NCBI GenBank assembly: GCA_964017145.1
Contig: OZ024852.1
Span: 1,427,945-1,491,944, forward strand
DNA: 64,000 nucleotides
Source of the DNA: Agrocybe praecox
Lineage: Eukaryota; Basidiomycota; Agaricomycetes; Agaricales; Agrocybaceae
Reading direction: 5' to 3'
Below are positions 10,778-22,449 of the stretch, piece after piece. The notes beneath the pieces were generated by a model, which saw nothing but the letters and a program-made list of their open reading frames with translations, was not told the origin of the DNA and ran no database searches. How positions within the stretch are numbered: position 1 is the stretch's first letter; each line of letters opens with the position of its first letter. Made by a program: the position numbers and the translations under genes.

Positions 10778-11656
10778 ATGGCAACGGAGACTCTCCTCGA
10801 GTCTGAAGATTTCCTATCAGATTCTTTGCAAACACTGTACGATTACCAACCAATCACATTAACAACCTCGGGTGCTTCATTCACATATACCATTAACTGC
10901 CCCTTGCAGCATGTACACGAACGGGAATGCGCTAAACCAATTTCAATACAACTCAGAACTCCCGATACGGAAGCAGCGAACTGGGCTCTCCACGCATCAT
11001 CCATTTGGGCTTCATCCGTTTATATTTCGGATCATATCGACAACATCCACCTAGAATCACACATTGAGTCAAAATCCCCAATCCGTGTGCTAGAGTTGGG
11101 CGCTTCGGCAGGCCTCCCAAGCATAGTCTTGGCCAAGTTGTATCCCAATATCTTGGTGACAGCGACCGATTACCCGGACGAAGCGTTGATCAAGACATTG
11201 TCTGAAAACGTAGAAAAGAGTAACGTCACACGACGGTGCAGAGCCCTACCGTTTGCATGGGGGACAGATCCCACACCAATTCTGGCCGAAGGAAACAAAT
11301 TCGACGTGATTATCGCTGCGGACACCGTATGGAATTCCGACCTACATTCCATCTTCATCGATGCTCTTAAATCAACTTTAGCGGAGGAACCTTCGTCGCG
11401 GGTACACTTGGTTGTTGGGTTGCATACGGGGAGATATACCATTCAGGCCTTTATGGATCGGGCGTTAAAGGCTGGTTTTGGTATCAGTAGCTTAGAAGAG
11501 AGGCAAGTTTCTGGAACTTCAATACGTTCATGGGAAGTGTATAGGGATTCAGAAGACGAGAAAGATAGAAGACAATGGGTAGTATGGATACAGTTGAAGT
11601 GGAACGATAAGGAAGTAGAGCTACATGAGAAAATCAAGCATGTATCTACTGTATGA
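10778..11656 (+). CDS. Efm7/Nnt1-like SAM-dependent protein methyltransferase
   Basis: Intronless ORF of 292 aa. The SAM-binding motif V-L-E-L-G-A-S-A-G-L-P (about residues 105-115), the acidic motif A-T-D-Y-P-D, the F-A-W-G-T-D-P segment and I-I-A-A-D-T-V-W place it in the lysine methyltransferase family 16 group. Within it, the W-G motif and overall length resemble yeast Efm7 (formerly Nnt1), which methylates the N-terminus and adjacent lysine of translation elongation factor 1A. Cytosolic action is expected. It is the only clearly intronless gene of this size in the window. Substrate assignment is by family resemblance only. Confidence 0.8.
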   Translation: MATETLLESEDFLSDSLQTLYDYQPITLTTSGASFTYTINCPLQHVHERECAKPISIQLRTPDTEAANWALHASSIWASSVYISDHIDNIHLESHIESKSPIRVLELGASAGLPSIVLAKLYPNILVTATDYPDEALIKTLSENVEKSNVTRRCRALPFAWGTDPTPILAEGNKFDVIIAADTVWNSDLHSIFIDALKSTLAEEPSSRVHLVVGLHTGRYTIQAFMDRALKAGFGISSLEERQVSGTSIRSWEVYRDSEDEKDRRQWVVWIQLKWNDKEVELHEKIKHVSTV

Positions 11657-11904
11657 TTTCTTTTAAGAGAGCGGGTTATTCTTTTTGTTACGAGCGCCTG
11701 TCCGAGTCCGATATTCCTAAGTTTATAGTACGAGTGTAGCCGGCATTCTGAATCACAAGAAAGTAAGATAAAAATCGGAATAATGTGGAAAGAAAGTAAT
11801 TTTGGGAGCGAGGATTCAAATACTATAATGTTACAAGTCCATTTTCTTTATCTTCATTTCTTTGAGTTTGACATCGGTTGACGAAAAATTGGAGTCGAAA
11901 ATCC

Positions 11905-13642
11905 CTACAGGGACGGATGTTGGGGATGAGGGTGAGTGATGTGCGCCGGGCGAGGAACAGGTACCCCGAAAGTCAAAATATTGACAGGTGTAACATCTCC
12001 ATGATTACCCTATAAAAGCATAGGTTAGAGATTAAACGTGGTCGTAAATGAGTTACGACATGCCAAAACTACCACAATATTGTCTTCGCTGGAACATATT
12101 TTCTTCACTGGCAGTCCGTGGGTGGTAGAGGCCGGAAACTCGCGGAAGCTTTCCTTTGGATTGATTGGGGCCATCTTCCCAACAAGAGTCCAAGTCTTGC
12201 AAGGTGTGACATGATGTTCGTTATGAGAAGCAAAATCAATGAGTCCCAATCGAACATGTTCTGAGAACCCGCCCCCACGAACAGGGTGTGAACTTCTCTC
12301 GAGGTAAGTGACGTGACTTCCAACGACTTGCGGGTGGTCTACGACGGCACCAACAGGGAATTCTTTGATGAGACAAAACTGGCTCCAATAAGTCCAAGGC
12401 ACTGAGATCCTATCAGCCTGGGTCGTCGGCCTGAAAAATGACTGAGGGATGAGCAACCAGTGAGTTGGAGCTCCGATCTGTGTAGCTGAAAGAAGCATCA
12501 TTCGAGCATCCGGGTCAGGATAGAAGAGTGCAGAAGGAGGAATGCAGGCTTCATTCATGGGGGCCGAGTTCTGACCGAACTTCATAGTGGATTTCGCCCA
12601 GATGGGTGGCAATTCGTACGCGCGATCTGCTACGACGTGTCTAACGTCGGTGATATTGTACAAATACAAGACGAGCTTTCCGTTGGTCCTCTTGACGCCA
12701 AGTAGTGCACTGGAGCTGACGAGGGAGACATCCAAATCTTCAAACCACTGAGGAACATTTCAGGACTATGTCAGAGCAGAGCTAAAAATAGAGAACGTAC
12801 AGTAGCGCTGAATGTACGCCAATCAAAAACCAAGTGTTTTGCCAATCCGCCAGTAAAGTTGAGAGTAACAACTACGCGATTTCCACTAATGGCAATGAAC
12901 ATGTTCACTACCGGTTGAGAAACGTGTGTTGCACAATCAAGATAAGGCAAAGGTGAGTTGGGGTGCTTATCGAAGGAGGTAAGGCTCCTGATTTTGAGGC
13001 GTAGGCCAATCTGACCACCTTGCCCTCTGATAACGCGGTTTAGTAGTGATCGACATATGATGAGTAATATACACTCACGTAGCAGTCTGGCCAGCAATTA
13101 TCAACGATTGAGACGCGTCAATAGCTATACATTCGGCCTGTGGACCGGTAGTATACTTCAAATGACGCGTATGGGCGGGAGGTCGTCCTGTACGACAAGA
13201 CGGAAGCTCGAGCAAGTTGAGAGATTGCTCCCCGGTATAATAGAGGAAGCCACCAGATATATCAATATGAGCAGAGGTGACAGGGACTTTGATTTTCTGT
13301 TCGTTGGACCAGTTGAGCCTTGGCCATTCGGTTTCATACGCCATCAAGAGTTGGAGGCGTACAAAAGAAGGACGCATTGAGTGTGGGACAGGTCCGTCTT
13401 TCATTGCAGAAGAAGAAAGTTCGAAAACGTAACGAAGGGGTTGGAACTTCATGACCATGGAGTAGACCCTCTGGAATGCCTATGAGTTGTAGAAGTCGTT
13501 TAGTATGTAACATGGTAAATTTAATGCTAAGACGTACCTGACATGTCCTATATAGAGTGAGGGGATCTAATTTCAGCAATATCAGAATCAAGACATCGTC
13601 TGAAACTTTGTAGCGTCTGTAGATCGCGACTCGGTGGGGCAT
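11905..13642 (-). CDS. F-box domain protein
   Basis: Exons (minus) 13538-13642, 13079-13479, 12801-13026, 12073-12747, 11905-12009; 503 aa. Residues about 12-40 form an F-box (V-S-D-D-V-L-I-L-I-L-L-K-L-D-P-L-T-L-Y-R-T), the SKP1-binding element of SCF ubiquitin ligases. The rest has no recognised substrate-binding repeat; it is a long beta-rich region with scattered I-A-I-S-G-N-R-V and W-T-Y-W motifs, typical of large basidiomycete F-box families of unknown target. The donor of the last intron is ambiguous: three GT candidates lie within 9 nt, all phase 0, and gtagtt at 12072 was chosen. The C-terminus is proline/histidine-rich. Confidence 0.75.
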
Positions 13643-14321
13643 CTTGCTGTGAGGTTTTCATCCTTCATTCTGGATGAATTTATACAGTTCGACGTCTCCC
13701 GTAAAGAAATAAAAGAAGAAAAAAAGAAAAGACGGTTGCTGAGCGATGCATAGTCGAACGATCTGGTTGTGAAAACAAAATTGACAGAGTTTGTATTATC
13801 TTCATCGCGATTGAGACTAAGAAAATGGATGGAAACCAACTATGTCGCGTCGGCAGGTTTTCGATATTGTGTGCGTGGCGAAAGTCTTTTGTGGACATAA
13901 AGACGCGTCTCACAGCTTCTTGTAGGCGGTGCCATGTCAACGACGTTGAGTTTGTGGATAGAGTAGAAAGTTTAGTGATGAAGGATGCTTACGTCGGGTG
14001 CGCGAGAGAAGCGCGAAAAATTCAACAATAAGAGCCTGATTGTGGGTACACAGTTACTTAACCGGTAACTGGACCCATACGGCAAGACAGACCCAAGGAT
14101 AAGGCGCAACAGAGTAGGCCGACTATTTACAAGGAAAAACAAGATGATTTGATTGTTCAGAGGAGCAACGAAGGCGTAGTGGATCTCGTTTGGGTAATCG
14201 CGACCGTATGTCCCAGATTCATACGAGATTGACGGTCTGCTGACAAAGCAATTACATACACCGCCATTGTATCTAGGTTGCCTTACTCCTTGTCTTTATC
14301 CACCGTTAAGCGCCCTATACC
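13643..14321. other. Divergent intergenic, 679 bp
   Basis: Between the starts of the F-box gene (-) and CRIPT (+). Short overlapping ORFs on both strands around 13680-14030 have no recognisable family and are treated as chance. Confidence 0.55.
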
Positions 14322-14787
14322 ATGGTCTGCAAGAAGTGTGAATCAGTAATGTCTTTTTGTTTTCTTCTGCTAACAGCTAGTCTCATCAACTATATCCATA
14401 GAAACTGTCTAAAGTAGCCGCGCCCGATCCGTTTACAGCCAGCTCCTCAAGCATCAAGGACGGTACGAGAAAGGTCGGAGAGAACAAGCTCTTATCACGC
14501 CCCGGCAGCTCCAAGAATCGTTTCCAGGCAAGCAGCCCCTTCTTTTTCGCCATCACTTAATGTTTCTGACCTACACAAAAGCCGTATCAAGGTAAATGTA
14601 AGGATTGCAAGCAGCCCGTCACTCAGAACAAGGCCAAGTATTGTCATGGTGCGTGCATCGATGTATAAGGTTTCAATCAACTCATATGTTTTCTGTGCTT
14701 CTAGGTTGTGCATACAAGAAAGGGTTATGTTCAATATGCGGGAAGAAGATTCTCGACACAACCGGCTATGTAATGTCAAGCAAGTAA
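14322..14787 (+). CDS. CRIPT family protein
   Basis: Exons 14322-14345, 14402-14527, 14582-14648, 14705-14787; 99 aa. It starts M-V-C-K-K-C-E, has the basic K-V-G-E-N-K-L-L block and ends with paired zinc-type cysteines C-K-D-C, C-H-G-C-A-Y-K-K-G-L-C and I-C-G-K-K-I-L-D-T. This is the CRIPT family layout and length. CRIPT (named for binding PSD-95 PDZ domains in animals) is widely conserved in eukaryotes and associated with the minor spliceosome in recent work; the fungal role is not established. Intron 2 (14528-14581) begins with GC (cag|gcaagc) and is the only junction that keeps the family frame, so it is read as a GC-AG intron. Confidence 0.9.
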
Positions 14788-14992
14788 TCTGACACTTGCA
14801 TGGCTCCGAGGTTGGTTTCGATGTCATCGCGTCTATTAGAGTTAGCAGTGGCTACAACATGGCTGCAACGTGGTATAGAAGACAACGACTGTAACTGTGT
14901 ACGATTATAATGTATGTGTGTACGTTCCCATATGTAAGACAGCAAATAACAAAGCTAAATCAAGACAACAAAAAGCAAACTTTCTATCTCGG

Positions 14993-17900
14993 CTAAGCAC
15001 CATTCGCGAGAGCCTTCTCCCTCTGCGCATAGATCTCTTCATCAATCGTATCGGTCGTCAAGAACCTCCACACGCTGACGTGTTTTGTCTGGCCGTAGCG
15101 GACCAAACGGCCAACGGCCTGCGTTTCACAGGCAGTATAAATCTCCTGCGATGGAGCGAGAAGAGGAGAAAGGAAGATGGCATGGTTGGCGGAGGTCAAG
15201 TTGGCTCCGCTCGCACTCTCGTCCATAACATTGAGGAGAAGAACCCGTTCTTTACTGTCGTTTTGGAATTGTTCGAGGTTCTTGCTCTTCGCCGGCGCCG
15301 ATCCTTTGATCTCGAGGAATTTGATACCATGTTCCGAGAAGGCTTCTGCGACTTTTTTCATTAAATCAGGGAACTGAACGAAGACGAGAACTCGTTCGTC
15401 CTTCGGTAGCCGTTTCCTATAGAAATGCATTAGAAGTCGCTTCATACCTGCAATTGTTAGCCACTTACTTAATCAATTCCACGACTTTCTCAAGCTTCAT
15501 GCCGAAATGTCGACCTCTGCCATGCCGTTCTTCGTCGTCAACTCCAAGAGTCTCAGCTTTGACAATATTAAGCACACGGGCTGCAGCTTTACACTGACCC
15601 AACGAGGCATAAACGCACTCCTCCTTCTCCGCACAACGTCTAACACATCCAAGGCAGCCCATATGTCCACAGGACGAAAGAACAGCGACTTCCTCAATTG
15701 GAAGCTCTTCTCTCAGACAGCTCGGGCAACTTACTTCCATAGGTTGGTCCGTTTGTTTCTGTAGATCGCGAACAACAGTGAAGTAACGCAGGGATCGCAC
15801 ACGACCCACAAGTTCTTTCGTGATACGTCTGATTTCGTGGGTTTTCTCTCGGTGCTCCCAGATAAGTGCCTTGGTCTTCTCGTTGAGAGAAACATCCTGT
15901 GTCTTCGCCTTCGCCTTGGGCGTACCTGCACCAGCTTTGTCGAGGAGTTCGATGACGGCATCCGTGGACTCCTTGTCGTCAACCCCTTCCGTCCTCGATA
16001 TGCGCACGTATTCGACAAACATAGATTCCTGACCAGTGTTGCCAAGATTCTTTTCGCGCTTGACGCCGTCCTTGATTGCCTGGAGCAGGTCTTTTTTGCA
16101 CTGATCCAACTGGGTCTGACGTTCCTGAACGATAACATCACAGGCCTTCATCGCATTTTCATTGGAAGTTTCCAAGTCGAAGTGCGAACATCTCTTCAAG
16201 AGAGCTTCTTCAGCGGATCTTCAAGAAGAATCAGTATTATTGTACAGACTAGAAAATTGAACCCGACTCACTTGCTTTCACCCAGGGATTGAGCGAGTCG
16301 TTTCTCTCTGTCGCTCTCTGTCTTTTTACCACGCTTGATGGTCATATCAAGAGAACGTAAATGATGTTCCAACTCCAGGTAAATGGCACGCTCGGCGGCA
16401 GGAAGAATGATCTTCTCGATTTTGGCCGTCCAAGGAATTTCATCAATCTCGGCAATGTTCTACAACGAAGTCAGGATTGAAGAAAGAAGAATGGAAATAA
16501 AAACTGACCTGTCGAACAAATTGATTAAGGAATGTTTGTCCAAGAGCATGACGATGTGCGTGCCATTGAAGGGTATGAACTTCCCTGAACGAATGGAAAC
16601 GTTCAACCGCTGCAAGTAAATTAGAAAAGCGTTGGAATAGCAAAACAGATACACATACCTGTCAATTCACGACGACGCTTCTTAACCTCAGGGGACTGCC
16701 CTTCGCCATCATCATCGACACCGAGATGTATACCCAAGAAGGCAGAGATTGTTTTTAATGCCCCAAAATCGTGGATAGGTGGTGTCCCGGAAAGAACCCA
16801 TAAGCGTTCTGCTGTAAGATTCGTGACCAATGCGTGGACCTTCCCATCGAGATAGGTATACTCGTCGACAACAACTCGAGCGAAATGGAACATCTCAAAA
16901 GGAGGCGCCTGCATGAAAGTCCACTCACCCTGGACAGCTCTGGAGCCGAGTTTCCAGGGATCACTGTCCGCGCGTTTGACTTTTTTTGCTGGAGGTTTTT
17001 TGTCGTCAGACTTTTTCCCCTTTGCGGATTTCTTTTTCGCATTATTTGTCTCAGCATCGTCGACATCCATATCGTCATTAGTTTCAGCCTCACTCGACTC
17101 TTCAACGGGTTTTGTCTTCGAGGGTCCTGCGGCCTTTGGTTTGGGAATCGCTTTAGCTTTCCCTTTACCCTTCTTGGATTTCGGTGCTTCGTCTTCAGAA
17201 TCTTCGTTGAAGTCTGACTCCATGTCGACGTCGGAGCCCTCGTCCTCTGGAGAGCTACCCTGATAGTCGGACGATGGCGAGGGGTCTCTCTTCATTATTC
17301 TACGTTTCTTTGTCGCAGACACCTTGCCCTTCTTACTAGTCGACGCTTTCTTCCCTTTGACCTCGACTTCGGACTCCTCGTCAGATGAAAGTACCACGAC
17401 TTGCTTAGTAGCAGCACGGCGTTTTCGTTTGCGAGTTCCAATCTCGTCAGAGTCGTCATTTTCATCGTCATGACCGGCGGTGGTGGGGGAAGAAGCCACA
17501 GGGGAAGAAGCCCTAGAGCTCTGGACGCTCTTGGAAGAAGACGCAACGTTTTTCACAGGTATAACTACCTCTACGACCAATCCGGAACGACTGGGCTTAG
17601 ACTTTTGTTTAGCAGGAGCTTCCTCGGTCTTTGTCTTCGGTTTCTCTGCTTTCTTCTGGGCTTCCCGTTCCTTTTCAACAGCAGTAGCTGCTTCTCGATA
17701 CGATTTGCCTTTCAGCCTCTTGGATATAGCCAACGAAGCAGCAGCAGCTTGCTCTTCTTCCACTGTTTGAGTCCGTTAATTTCATGTTATAATTTAGGCA
17801 CTCTGCGTACTTACTGCGTTTCTGGGATGCTTTAATTTCATTCAAAACAGCCGAGGAACCTTTTTCTTGAAGGAGATCGACATGGGTTTTCAAAGAGGCC

Positions 17901-20900
17901 AAGATCTTTTCTAATTGAGCGTTGAAATGACGACCATCTTTCGCAGGTAATTCACCAGCCCCACCGAGCAGCTGCAGGTTGTCGAGATAGACATTGCTTT
18001 TGAAGATATTAGAAGCAACTATGATGATGTCCGCATCTTGAATATCTTCAATCTTCGTCGAGTTCAAATTGGAAACGGTAGAGATAACCAAAACAGTGAA
18101 GCGGTCACTTGTAAATTTCTTGACCTCCGACGCCCATTGTCTGGTCAGATGAGGAGGCACGATGATCAGCGAGCCTTTGACGTGCACTTTTCCTGGTACA
18201 GGACCCTTCTTGGCAAATTCTTTGGCGACACTTTTAGCCGTGCAGTCAATGAGACCCAAAGTGATTGCGGTCTTTCCGTAACCGACCTGATCCGCAAGAA
18301 CTCCTCCCCTCACTTGTACAGGTCGTTGGGCCCGACCTTCTGCTCGCCAACCAAGAGGATCTAGGACAGCTTCAGAAATTTCCTCCTCGATAAAGGGCGC
18401 AGCATTGGGGGATTCCTGATGGATCATCCATTCAAGTGAGCGCAGCTGCTCTTTCCTTAGAGGAATCTTGAAACTCGGCGGTTGCGCATGTTGGTTATCT
18501 CTCTTGTTGCTCAAGATTGTGAATTTGGAAAGATTTCCATTCGCGGCTGGGGTAAAATTCGTGTCAAGCCTCCAGGACAGAGTGACCTTCCCATTACGAT
18601 TTTTCGTGGGTAGGCGAGAGGTCGCTCGGTGAAGTAACGATGGAATATTGATTCCGACCCTCACTTGTCCTGTACCGCCTTCAGTTAATTTGAGCTGGGT
18701 CACAAAAGGACTGGGTCGTCTCTTAAGTCGCCGCTCATATTCTCCTGCTTGTACAGGATCCTCCATGGCGATCATCTTTTTGCCGGACTGCACCCAACGC
18801 AATTGAGGAGCACTGGGAGCACAACGCTCACAGTTAGAATGGTCTCCTGAGGCGTCAACTTGTTGCCAAGCTCGGAAATTGTCGTCGACGTGACGGATAC
18901 GCTCGAGCAACCAAGCAAGCGACCTGAAGGTTCCTCTTTCGTGAATTTTATCGACGTCTGCCCACTTTCCTCTGGGCCATTCGTTACCAACCTGACCCTT
19001 GAGAGACACTTTACATGTCAGTAATGCGTAGGCGTTACTACAAGCATCATCGGAGGATGGCACGTCCAAGCTTTTCCCTGGTATACTGAAAGAAGCATCT
19101 TGTCCGGCAGATGGCTGTAGAGGTAGGGTTAGTACATGCCATTGTGACTGGGTCATAGTTTCATTACCTTGATTTTAACAGAAGTGGTCGAGACCCACTT
19201 GGATATAAGGTGGCAAGCCACCGTTTCTTCTTCGTCCGAGCTGGATTGCCGCCATGTGGGATCCAACTTACAAATGACAGGGCGACTCTCTTGATACTCC
19301 AATCTCCGTGTACTGCTCGAAAATACGAAGCAGTCTTCGGCATCATTGGTTCTATGAGGATCAAACAGCATGAACAAAGGAGGGAGTGATGCTTCCGTTT
19401 CGATCTTCCGGTGGAGGGCACCGTTGGCCGTTCCACATTTATCGAGTAGATCATAAATGCCAGAGATGTCGCGGTCTAATTGCGGTATATCTTTATGAGA
19501 AGCCGAAATTTTGATTTTGGAGTGAACTAATTTGTTCTTAAAGTCGTCGCCCACGAGGCCTAAGCGAGCCTCCCAGGAAGGGACGAGTTCACCAATGCCC
19601 TCTATCTTAATGGATATAGTCGACGAGCATGGCAGCGCAAATTGCCACTGCCCCTTGAGTAAGTCATCCCTGCAGACAAGACGGCCGACCGGATAATGAA
19701 GAGTTTGACGGATGTCAGCGTTGGCGGGCTCATCCGCATCCGGCACCGCATATAGACGCCATTCTGGTTGCTGTGGATGGAGGAGAAGCTCAAGAGTGCC
19801 AGACGGAGACTGATATACTACACTCCAAATTTCTTGCCTCTTCAGCTCCACGAAACGAAGTTCTGAACTGGTTGCGCGTAAAACGGCATCGCGCCAGCGA
19901 GACCAGAGTGAATCGGAGATAGCGGTGCTACTCTCCTTTCGCAACCCTGTAAGGAGTTCTTTGGTTACATTTGTAAGAGAAATGCACATAGGGAGGGTGG
20001 ATTTCAGAGTTTTCGCAAACTCAGAGGGGTGTAGTCGGGTGCTGCTGTCCACTGGCTCGGGGTTGTGCTCTGGTCGGCCACCGCATTTCTTGCAGAAAGA
20101 GCCCCCGCAATCCTGACAGTGGAAAAGCGGTCTTGTGGTCATTTCCACGCGTCCTTCACAGGTGCATAGACGTTTACTGTGATTCGCATCTTCGAGGAGT
20201 TTCGAAAAGGACGATGTTCGCGCCATGGACAAATCTAACGATTTCTGCAACAGAGTTTCCTCTCCGACTATGCTGCTCGGTCCTGATTCCGTGGGTAAAG
20301 GCGTATCTACTTGCATATCTTGCCCCTCATAATCTTCACCGTCGTATTTGGACTCATATGTTTGGGAATCATTTCCTTCTTTCAAGAGATTTTTCGCCGT
20401 GACGAGGGCAGCCAAAATACATGCACCGACGACTGTGGTTGACATAGCATTACCAGCAAGGTCTGCTAGCTGGTCCTCGGTTTCGCGAGTGAGAAGGAGT
20501 TTATCGACAGGAAGGCCTTGCATAGACAAAGCCTCCAAACCAACCATGGGTCCGCCACGATTGGTGATGTAAGGAATCATCGAAGGAGTCAGACATGGGC
20601 AAATGCCAACTTTATTGGACCCAATCGTACGGTCCACATTTTGTGAGAGATTCCACACTTGCCTAAGAAAAATGAGTTAATAAGAAAATAATAAGTGAAT
20701 GTAAAGTAAGGAGTACGTTTTATACGATGGATCGACGCCCTTAGTCGCAGAACGTAGAAGACTGATATCCATAAGGTCCCAGACACGTTCGACTTGTCCA
20801 ACACCCCAATCATTCCAGGCGAAATCGGGCAGTTTACAGAAGCCACCTATCGTGAATGTATGAGAGTGCCATTTGCAAAAAATGTTTCAATGCACTAAAG

Positions 20901-22129
20901 ATTTACCTTCATCCCAGCTAGTAAGTGGACGCTTGGCTCCTAACGCCTCTTCGAGCCTCGCTCTCTGATGGCGGGATTCGCAACGTCCCCAATCTGTCCT
21001 GCCTGTCTTCCTATCAAGAGCCCCATAGCTTTCTTGGACAAGTTTTTGGCGAGCTTGGTGGATACGAGGGTCATCCGAAGGCAAGAGAAACGCGTCTAGT
21101 GTTGACGATGCTGGTCGTTTCAGCTTTGACACGATCCATTCTTTCCACTTCTTCGGAATTGAAGAACCTTGCTTGTTTACCGCAACAAGGTAGACCCTTG
21201 TCCTAGTATGAGGAATGTAGTAGGCTTTGGTGTCTACGCGCGACCATTCGGCACTGTAGCCATTCTTCTCGAAATATTCTTTAACACGATCCCAAGGAGC
21301 AGAGCAAACGTTTTCGAGAATGACGATGGGTGGCCGATGCTGCTTGACCCAGGACATCATACCGCGGAAGGTACGCCCCGACTCTCCATTCGCGTCTATG
21401 TCTTGTTTCTGGGTGTTGAGGTTGGAGTAGTCCACACACGATGTTCCCGCAATTAGCATATCTACATCTCCTGGAACGGGTGCTAAAGCTCCGTATGCAG
21501 TATGACTACGAATTTTCGTCGTCAGAAGAAAAGGTAAAATGGTGAAAAATCAAAACTCACGCTTCAGCATCTCCCAGCTCACATACGTCACGAAAAAGGA
21601 GGGGAGGATGGAAATTTCGTTCAATATAAGCTTGCTTAAATGGCTCAATCTCACAGGAAAACACGTGTTCGATGTCGAAGTTGAGCCCATGCTGGTCCAG
21701 AATTGATTTCTTGATAAGCTCCAACGCAAGAAGAGGCGATTCTGTACCAGAACACATCGTTGCAACGCGTAACTTTCTCCCTTGAACGTGTTCGGCGACC
21801 TGCTTAATGTCGGGAATGTGACTGACGAGGTCATCAAAGATGGCAGGGATGTCGTTGATAGGAGGGAGGCCAGATGCATCAGGTGCAGCAGACTTGGGCA
21901 GTGGCTTCTTGGTAGGTCCGCTCGAGGAGGCGTCCATATCCACGTCTGAGGAGGCGCCTTCGGCCATAGAAACTTCGTCTTCCTCAGCATCGTTTTGGGT
22001 GTCGTTGGCCGTTTCTGATGCAATGTCGGTCTCTGGAGGAGGAGAAGCCTTTTTCTTCGGTCCACCAAAAAAAGATGTGATGGGTTTCTGGCCTTCTTTA
22101 CGCGCTTTCGATGGCTTTTCTTTCGCCAT
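14993..22129 (-). CDS. DNMT5: Dnmt5-type DNA (cytosine-5) methyltransferase fused to SNF2 ATPase with RING
   Basis: Ten exons (minus): 21561-22129, 20907-21505, 20717-20846, 19168-20662, 17815-19114, 16659-17762, 16509-16609, 16272-16459, 15469-16218, 14993-15416; 2219 aa, closing exactly. Order: PIP-box Q14-F21 (QxxIxxFF); methyltransferase with motif I near 119-133, catalytic C213 in T-S-C (not the usual P-C), E254-N-V, T-R-T-R-V near 290-294, and the terminal G-N-A-M-S motif near 503-519; a Cys-rich patch 599-626; SNF2 Walker A A-D-Q-V-G-Y-G-K-T near 1205-1213; a charged insert about 1365-1650; D-E-Y-T at 1664 and S-G-T-P-P near 1689; RING cysteines 1993-2038; helicase C Q-x-x-G-R-x-x-R-x-G-Q at 2178-2188. 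Family: ATP-dependent maintenance CpG methylation, as studied in Cryptococcus. No chromodomain is visible N-terminally. It diverges from the PAP2 gene. Confidence 0.95.
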
Positions 22130-22449
22130 CCTGGAGGAGGATAGTGAAATTCAATGGCGTGTTTACTGTCACTGCATAAGCAATAAACGCGATCAGTCAC
22201 GTAACATGTAACGCGAGCTTAGCAATCAATTGAACCGGTTCGGCCTCGTTCGCTTGTGCCTACGAACTGTGAACAGGCTTTGCGAACTTTTGATGTTTCA
22301 GTACTCTGAAATTGTCACTGACTTCCATATTTACTGATGCCGCAGTCCTGATATCTATTGAAAAAAGCTGTTTTCTCACAACCGCCCTCCTCTTCTCGGT
22401 CAATCATCATCTCTACGACTCGACTAACTAGTCTATAGAACACGTCGAC
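22130..22449. promoter_or_regulatory. Divergent promoter region, Dnmt5 / PAP2 phosphatase, 320 bp
   Basis: Separates the start codons of the two divergent genes. No TATA box is obvious; the segment just before the PAP2 ATG is C/T-rich. Confidence 0.5.

Noticed and set aside
15444..15447. ATG at 15445 (minus) as the start of a separate helicase-C gene
   Set aside because: Splicing to 15416 joins the RING exon to the helicase C exon in frame, giving a single Dnmt5 protein of expected architecture.
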